Shown: positions 59,861 to 64,000 of the stretch, piece after piece
Layout: each line of letters begins with the position of its first letter
How positions within the stretch are numbered: the first letter of the stretch is position 1
From: Naumovozyma dairenensis CBS 421
Taxonomy: Eukaryota > Ascomycota > Saccharomycetes > Saccharomycetales > Saccharomycetaceae
Direction: 5' to 3'
NCBI RefSeq assembly: GCF_000227115.2
Contig: NC_016480.1
Coordinates: forward strand, 1-64,000
Length of the DNA: 64,000 nt
Notes under the pieces: generated by a model
Database searches by the model: none
Told to the model about the DNA's origin: nothing
The model's input: the letters and a program-made list of their open reading frames with translations, nothing else
Translations under genes and position numbers: made by a program

Positions 59861-61137
59861 GAGGTTCTATGTATGTAATCTGCGTAATTTAATATACAAT
59901 TTTGTATCAAATATATTCGTCTCATCATACTAGCTTTTTTTAGTAGTGAACTTATAAGTTACGTATGGGAAATGTGTATTTTCCTTATCTATTGGGCGGC
60001 GGTACACAAACTCATACTAATAGAATTATTCTAGAAATAATGTTACTTAGGCCATTCAACCCCTGCATGATATGAAATGTCGTGAAATCTAGTTGATTGG
60101 GTCAGGTGCATTGACAAACTCAAATGTTTCCAAACTATATAACACAAAAGCCATAAGAAAGAAACAATGAAAGTACAAGACGTATGAAGAGAAAACCTTA
60201 ACCCATATTTATTCCTTAGTGCGAGGCATTTGATTCTTGACTATTGTAACAAAAAATATGCATGATTTATACAATATTCGAAATGAATTTAACCCAAAGC
60301 AATAAAGTAATGTATGAACAAGACCGCCCTTTTACTTTCAATTTGTGACACTAAAAAAGGGGTACCAAATGAAATTATACAATCCACATCACTGTTCAAT
60401 GAGTTTTCGGCCTACATATATTCACTAACACATTGATTTTATAGAATATGCATGAGAAAACCAAGGTGAATATCAATCCTCTGCTGTATCTCCTTTGTAC
60501 TTTATCACAATACAATTAATGCCGGGCTATTTGCATATAATTTATGCTATATACTCTTCAAAAGGTATCTATAACTTATCTTATTATAATTTCTGGGAGA
60601 AAAAATTCATGGTATTACGACTACCTCTGGATTACCTAAAACTTAAACTTTCATTGGGATCGCTCTAATGGCTGTGAGAAAAGCAATATTCAGGTTGGTT
60701 CAAAGCCAATATTCTTTCACTTTTTCGGCTCTTAGTTTTTCGGTACTCTCTACTTTTTATTTATAGATCATAGCTGCACTATCTTCTTGTTCCAAAAGAA
60801 ACTGTCAAAAATCACTTCCTATCTCATCTCAACTTCAGGCAACCCTAATTGAGTACAGGTACCAAAAAACTATTATCGATTTTTTTGTCTTGTATCTGTT
60901 GGACCTGAGTGTAATTAGCTTAACATTTAATGTTGGTTACTGTATTCCCATTTTTAGATTAACTGCTTAATGTTGAATATTTATATATTTATATATACAT
61001 ATATATAGTTATAATACGGGTTGAAATTATTATTTTTATATTTTATAGTAATAATGAATGAAATTATTTATTTAAATTGTTCGTAATATAATTTTTTATT
61101 ATTATTATTATTATTTTTATTCGAATTATTTGAATAT
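59861..61137. other. Convergent intergenic SWI3-RPL17
   Basis: About 1.3 kb between convergent genes, so it should hold both 3' ends. AT-rich, with an ATT trinucleotide run at about 61097-61113 next to the RPL17 stop. No gene or small RNA is recognised. Confidence 0.5.
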
Positions 61138-62164
61138 TTAAGCAGAAATACGCTTTTGAGCAGCGATTCTACCTCTTTGTCTAGAAGACAATCTAACAAC
61201 CTTCTTTTCAGCAGCCTTTTCAACAGCTTCTTCTCTTTCAGTGACGACTAATTCAATGTGAGATGGAGAAGATTCGTACTTGTTGATTCTACCGTGGGCT
61301 CTGTAAGTTCTTCTTCTTTGCTTTGGAGCTTGGTTAACTTGGATGTGAGAAACATATAGTTTGGTAGCATCTAAACCTTTAGCCTGATAAAAAATTAATA
61401 GTTTAGCAAAAATTTGTTATTATTGATAATAACAATATTTACAATTTAAAAAAAATTGTTAGTAAAATTTGTTCTTTTTTTTAATTTCTTCAATAATTGG
61501 AGAGCCTTTGTAAAATTACCCTTGCTTTGAACCGATGATATAAAGAAATTCGATTCATGTATAAACCATTATTATTTCATACTGTGTTTTTTCCACTATT
61601 GTCTTGATTCTAATAATTACTTCTTATCCACTAAAAAAGCTAATGATGATTTTCTTAACACTTATCCTCAAAGTTATACTATTTTTGCAGGTAGATTCTA
61701 TCATTTTTTTGTATATATCTTGATAAACTCGTTCTCATGCTAATGGATTAATCCTCTTTTTTTAACATATTTGAAATTTTTTCTTCAACTGGATTTTGTC
61801 ATCACTTTGGTAAAACAAACAAATAACTCTACGGAAAAAATAAAATAAAACATACTTCAGCGTTGGCTGCAGCATTTTGCAACAAACCTTGAACGAACTT
61901 GACAGACTTAGCTGGCCATCTAGCCTTGGTGACACCGAATTCCTTACCTTGAGCGGTTCTACCGATAGAAGAGTTAAATCTTCTGAATGGGATAGCTCTT
62001 TGATGTTCCAAGACTTGGTCTAAGTATTTTTGAGCCTTAGTTAATTCCCAACCGGAAACAGCTTGAGCAGTTTCTCTAGTGTTCTTGAAAGAAACACGTA
62101 AGTAGGAACCACGGGCAGAAGCTGACTTAGCTGGGTTTGTGGAAGTAGCACCGTATCTAGCCAT
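61138..62164 (-). CDS. RPL17: Ribosomal protein L17 (uL22), two exons
   Basis: Cytosolic 60S protein lining the peptide exit tunnel. Exon 1 is 62164-61856 (103 codons, [20 protein letters not shown] to [10 protein letters not shown]) and exon 2 is 61383-61138 ([20 protein letters not shown] to AQKRISA). Joined length is 184 residues, as in S. cerevisiae Rpl17. The phase-0 intron (61855-61384, 472 bases) has a GTATGT 5' site, TACTAAC branch site (plus-strand 61458-61464) and CAG 3' site. S. cerevisiae RPL17A and RPL17B both have an intron. Neighbours SWI3 and ATG27 match RPL17B (YJL177W). Codon bias is strong, as expected for a ribosomal gene. A Rap1-like word TGTGTGGGTTA lies at 62537-62547 upstream. 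Confidence 0.96.
61384..61855 (-). other. RPL17 spliceosomal intron
   Basis: Canonical yeast signals: GTATGT at 61855-61850, TACTAAC branch point at 61464-61458 and CAG at 61386-61384. The branch point lies about 75 bases from the 3' site. I saw no snoRNA C/D boxes in it. Confidence 0.93.
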
Positions 62165-62737
62165 TTTTATCGATAGTTAGTTCTGTTAGGATCTTCAAAA
62201 AAAAGACTATTAATTGATGGTAGTAATAGACCTTATTATTGATATATATTGTTTTGATCTAACGTTTGTTAGTGGGAGGAATATTTCAAAAGCCCAATGG
62301 TGAGCCTACTTTGGAAGCTAGGCGGAGGCATAGGTAACACACTGTGGGTATTGGAAGAAGCCCTAGGCAGAGAGTCCAATTGAAAGTTTTGAAGTTTCTG
62401 TCTGAAGGAAAACGTTCCCAGCCGCGCAGAATTGGAGGATCCCATCGCCTTGTGCAGACAGGAACGAGAAGTTAGGGCCAAAACTTTTTCAAATTTTTGA
62501 GGAATAAAAATGTCTGGATGTTAGTTTTGGAAATAATGTGTGGGTTATTAAAATCAAGAAACGGTCGTATATTTTACTCTGGAACAAAAATTGAAATAAA
62601 TTAATAAGAGGAAAAAGAATTCCGTTAAGAAAGAAACTACATTTATTTACCAAGAATGGAAGGTATCAAAATAACACACACACGTCTAGGTCAATTGATA
62701 TCATAAAGATCCACCGAAAGCTCCACGTACGTGAAAA
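62165..62737. other. Divergent promoter RPL17-ATG27
   Basis: About 570 bases. A Rap1-like TGTGTGGGTTA (62537-62547) is one base off the TGTRYGGGTGT core. Poly-T tracts flank it on the RPL17 side. An AC repeat occurs near 62672-62682 before ATG27. Confidence 0.4.
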
Positions 62738-63604
62738 ATGAAATCAATTACTCTTAATAACCTCCTTATATTATCTTTGGTATTTTCTCCAAGTTTGGTC
62801 AGTAGTATACAATGCTCTAAAGATGCCGTTTTGAAAAGGTATCAAATTAATGAATTTGCCTCTCTAGGTGAAATTGAAAGTGATACTCCTCCGAGTAAGA
62901 CCACAGAGAAATGGTGGATTAATCCCTGTGAAGAAAATAATGAAGCAAATGTTAATATACCATCTGATTGTTATCATGATGATGTTAGTTGTGGTTTAGT
63001 AGAGGTGTTATTACCTGGTAAAGAAGCACTAACCACTCAAGTGATTAATTTCTCAAAGAATTTGAAATACGTAGCGGAGGAATTTGATGATAAATTATTA
63101 ATTACCTTAAAAGGTACTAAGTGGGGATCTAATACATTCGATGCAGAATTTGAATTCAGTTGTGATCCCAAATTGAAATCAGATACATTAGTGGAAACCT
63201 CCTGGCAAAGAGGTTTAATTAAATTATATGTTAATGGTCCATCTGGATGCTTGAGAGATAAGAGAGATAACGATAATGATGATAACAATAATAATAAAGA
63301 CAAAGATGATGATAACAATAGAAAGGATTCCGATAAAAAAAATGGGAATTCAGAAAAGAATAAAAGGAATGGTGGGATTTCATGGTTTTCATGGCTACTG
63401 ATATATAGTTTAATGTTTACTTTGATCTATCTTATGGTTGTTTCCTATATGAACACAAGGGGTGGATCATTTGATGATTTCCGCACAGAATTTGTTACAC
63501 GTTCCACTCAATTGCTAACATCTTTACCTGAATTCACCAAGGAAGTCATAAATAAAGTCTTAGGACGTAATGATTCTCAAAGAGGAGGTTACAGTGCAGT
63601 ATAG
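62738..63604 (+). CDS. ATG27: Autophagy membrane protein Atg27
   Basis: Type I membrane protein that cycles between Golgi, endosome and vacuole and is needed for forward movement of Atg9 vesicles. The protein has 288 residues (271 in S. cerevisiae). A signal peptide of about 23 residues ends at SLVSS-IQC. The lumenal domain has several cysteines (IQCSKDAVLKRY, WWINPCEE, DCYHDDVSCGLVEVLLPG, FSCDPK, GPSGCLRDKR). A charged Asn/Asp/Lys stretch precedes the single membrane helix at about 213-236 (SWFSWLLIYSLMFTLIYLMVV). The cytosolic tail ends in YSAV, a YxxΦ-type tyrosine sorting signal also present in S. cerevisiae Atg27. Position beside RPL17 and PFD1 agrees. Confidence 0.95.
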   Translation: MKSITLNNLLILSLVFSPSLVSSIQCSKDAVLKRYQINEFASLGEIESDTPPSKTTEKWWINPCEENNEANVNIPSDCYHDDVSCGLVEVLLPGKEALTTQVINFSKNLKYVAEEFDDKLLITLKGTKWGSNTFDAEFEFSCDPKLKSDTLVETSWQRGLIKLYVNGPSGCLRDKRDNDNDDNNNNKDKDDDNNRKDSDKKNGNSEKNKRNGGISWFSWLLIYSLMFTLIYLMVVSYMNTRGGSFDDFRTEFVTRSTQLLTSLPEFTKEVINKVLGRNDSQRGGYSAV

Positions 63605-63830
63605 AAAGAAAGTAAGGAAGAAAGAATAAACACCCAGATAATGTCATGAGTATCATACAAATAGATGCTATTATACATATCTTATACAGCATAGTCTAAA
63701 TAGCGTTTTATCGAAATTAATTTCCATGCAAAATATTACGTAATTTGGTGTTTGATTTTTATTAGTTGGAGAATAATAATTATGTATATGCTAGGTATTT
63801 TTAAAGTAAGTTAAGCTCGCGTTTGATTAG

Positions 63831-64000
63831 CTATTTCTTTTGTTGTTGTTGTTGTTGATTTAAAACGGCTTTCAACCCATCTACAGTCTTTTCTACAGTT
63901 GTCTTCAAATAGTTTTGTTTTATTTCCAAAGCTTTCTTTTGATCTTTCAATAAATTTTCATCATGATTTAAATCCTTTATATATTCATTCTTCTTCTGTA
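63831..64000 (-). CDS. PFD1: Prefoldin subunit 1, C-terminal part (cut by window edge)
   Basis: Partial gene; only the 3' 170 bases lie in the window, with the stop at 63833-63831. The reading is QKKNEYIKDLNHDENLLKDQ, then KALEIKQNYLKTTVEKTVDG, LKAVLN, and a Gln run with KK at the end. It resembles the C-terminal helix of S. cerevisiae Pfd1 (NDLSHDET, KKNYLETTVEKTIDNLKALM). Prefoldin is the hexameric co-chaperone that delivers actin and tubulin to the CCT chaperonin. The six-glutamine tail from a CAA repeat is not in S. cerevisiae. Convergent position after ATG27 matches YJL179W. Confidence 0.88.
   Translation of the reverse strand, partial: QKKNEYIKDLNHDENLLKDQKKALEIKQNYLKTTVEKTVDGLKAVLNQQQQQQKK

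Overview
The window is nuclear DNA of a budding yeast of the family Saccharomycetaceae. Genes are compact and almost intronless, the intergenic DNA is AT-rich, and serine, asparagine and glutamine runs are common. Nearly every gene has a recognisable Saccharomyces cerevisiae counterpart. Gene order and relative strand follow the left arm of S. cerevisiae chromosome X from SNA3 (YJL151C) to PFD1 (YJL179W). The exceptions point to a post-genome-duplication relative such as Naumovozyma or Kazachstania (inference): EBP2, which in S. cerevisiae is on the sister region of chromosome XI, sits here between QCR8 and SET2, and ERG20 is missing from its expected place.

Layout. 0.5-9 kb: SNA3, an unrecognised membrane protein, INO1 with a long promoter, VPS35. 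9-18 kb: FBP26, SSY5 and FAR1. 19-25 kb: three PIR cell-wall genes (CIS3-, HSP150- and PIR5-like). 25-32.5 kb: JJJ2, a protein kinase A catalytic subunit gene (TPK) and HAL5 (kinase). 32.8-35.6 kb: a very large Ser/Thr-rich secreted CAP/PRY-type protein with no syntenic S. cerevisiae gene. 35.6-44.8 kb: a gene-poor stretch holding only QCR8, a decayed unrecognised gene and a hAT-like non-autonomous DNA transposon inserted in it. 44.8-64 kb: EBP2, SET2, ASG7, CPS1, RFA3, KRE9, SWI3, the intron-containing RPL17, ATG27 and the 3' end of PFD1.

The genes do not form one pathway, but themes recur. FAR1 and ASG7 serve mating, and ASG7 has a near-perfect a-specific operator. The PIR genes, KRE9 and the CAP protein act at the cell surface. 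SNA3, VPS35, CPS1 and ATG27 belong to endosome, vacuole and autophagy trafficking. SSY5, TPK, HAL5 and FBP26 belong to nutrient and ion signalling and metabolism. SET2 and SWI3 act on chromatin, and EBP2 and RPL17 on ribosomes. Several promoters carry recognisable control sites: URS1 and ICRE-like sites at INO1, MCB boxes at RFA3, PAC and RRPE at EBP2.

All identifications come from reading the sequence and remembered family knowledge; no database search was possible. The most unusual items are the transposon-interrupted relic at 42.1-43.6 kb, the altered kinase-site residues of FBP26, the expanded PIR repeats and the oversized CAP protein.
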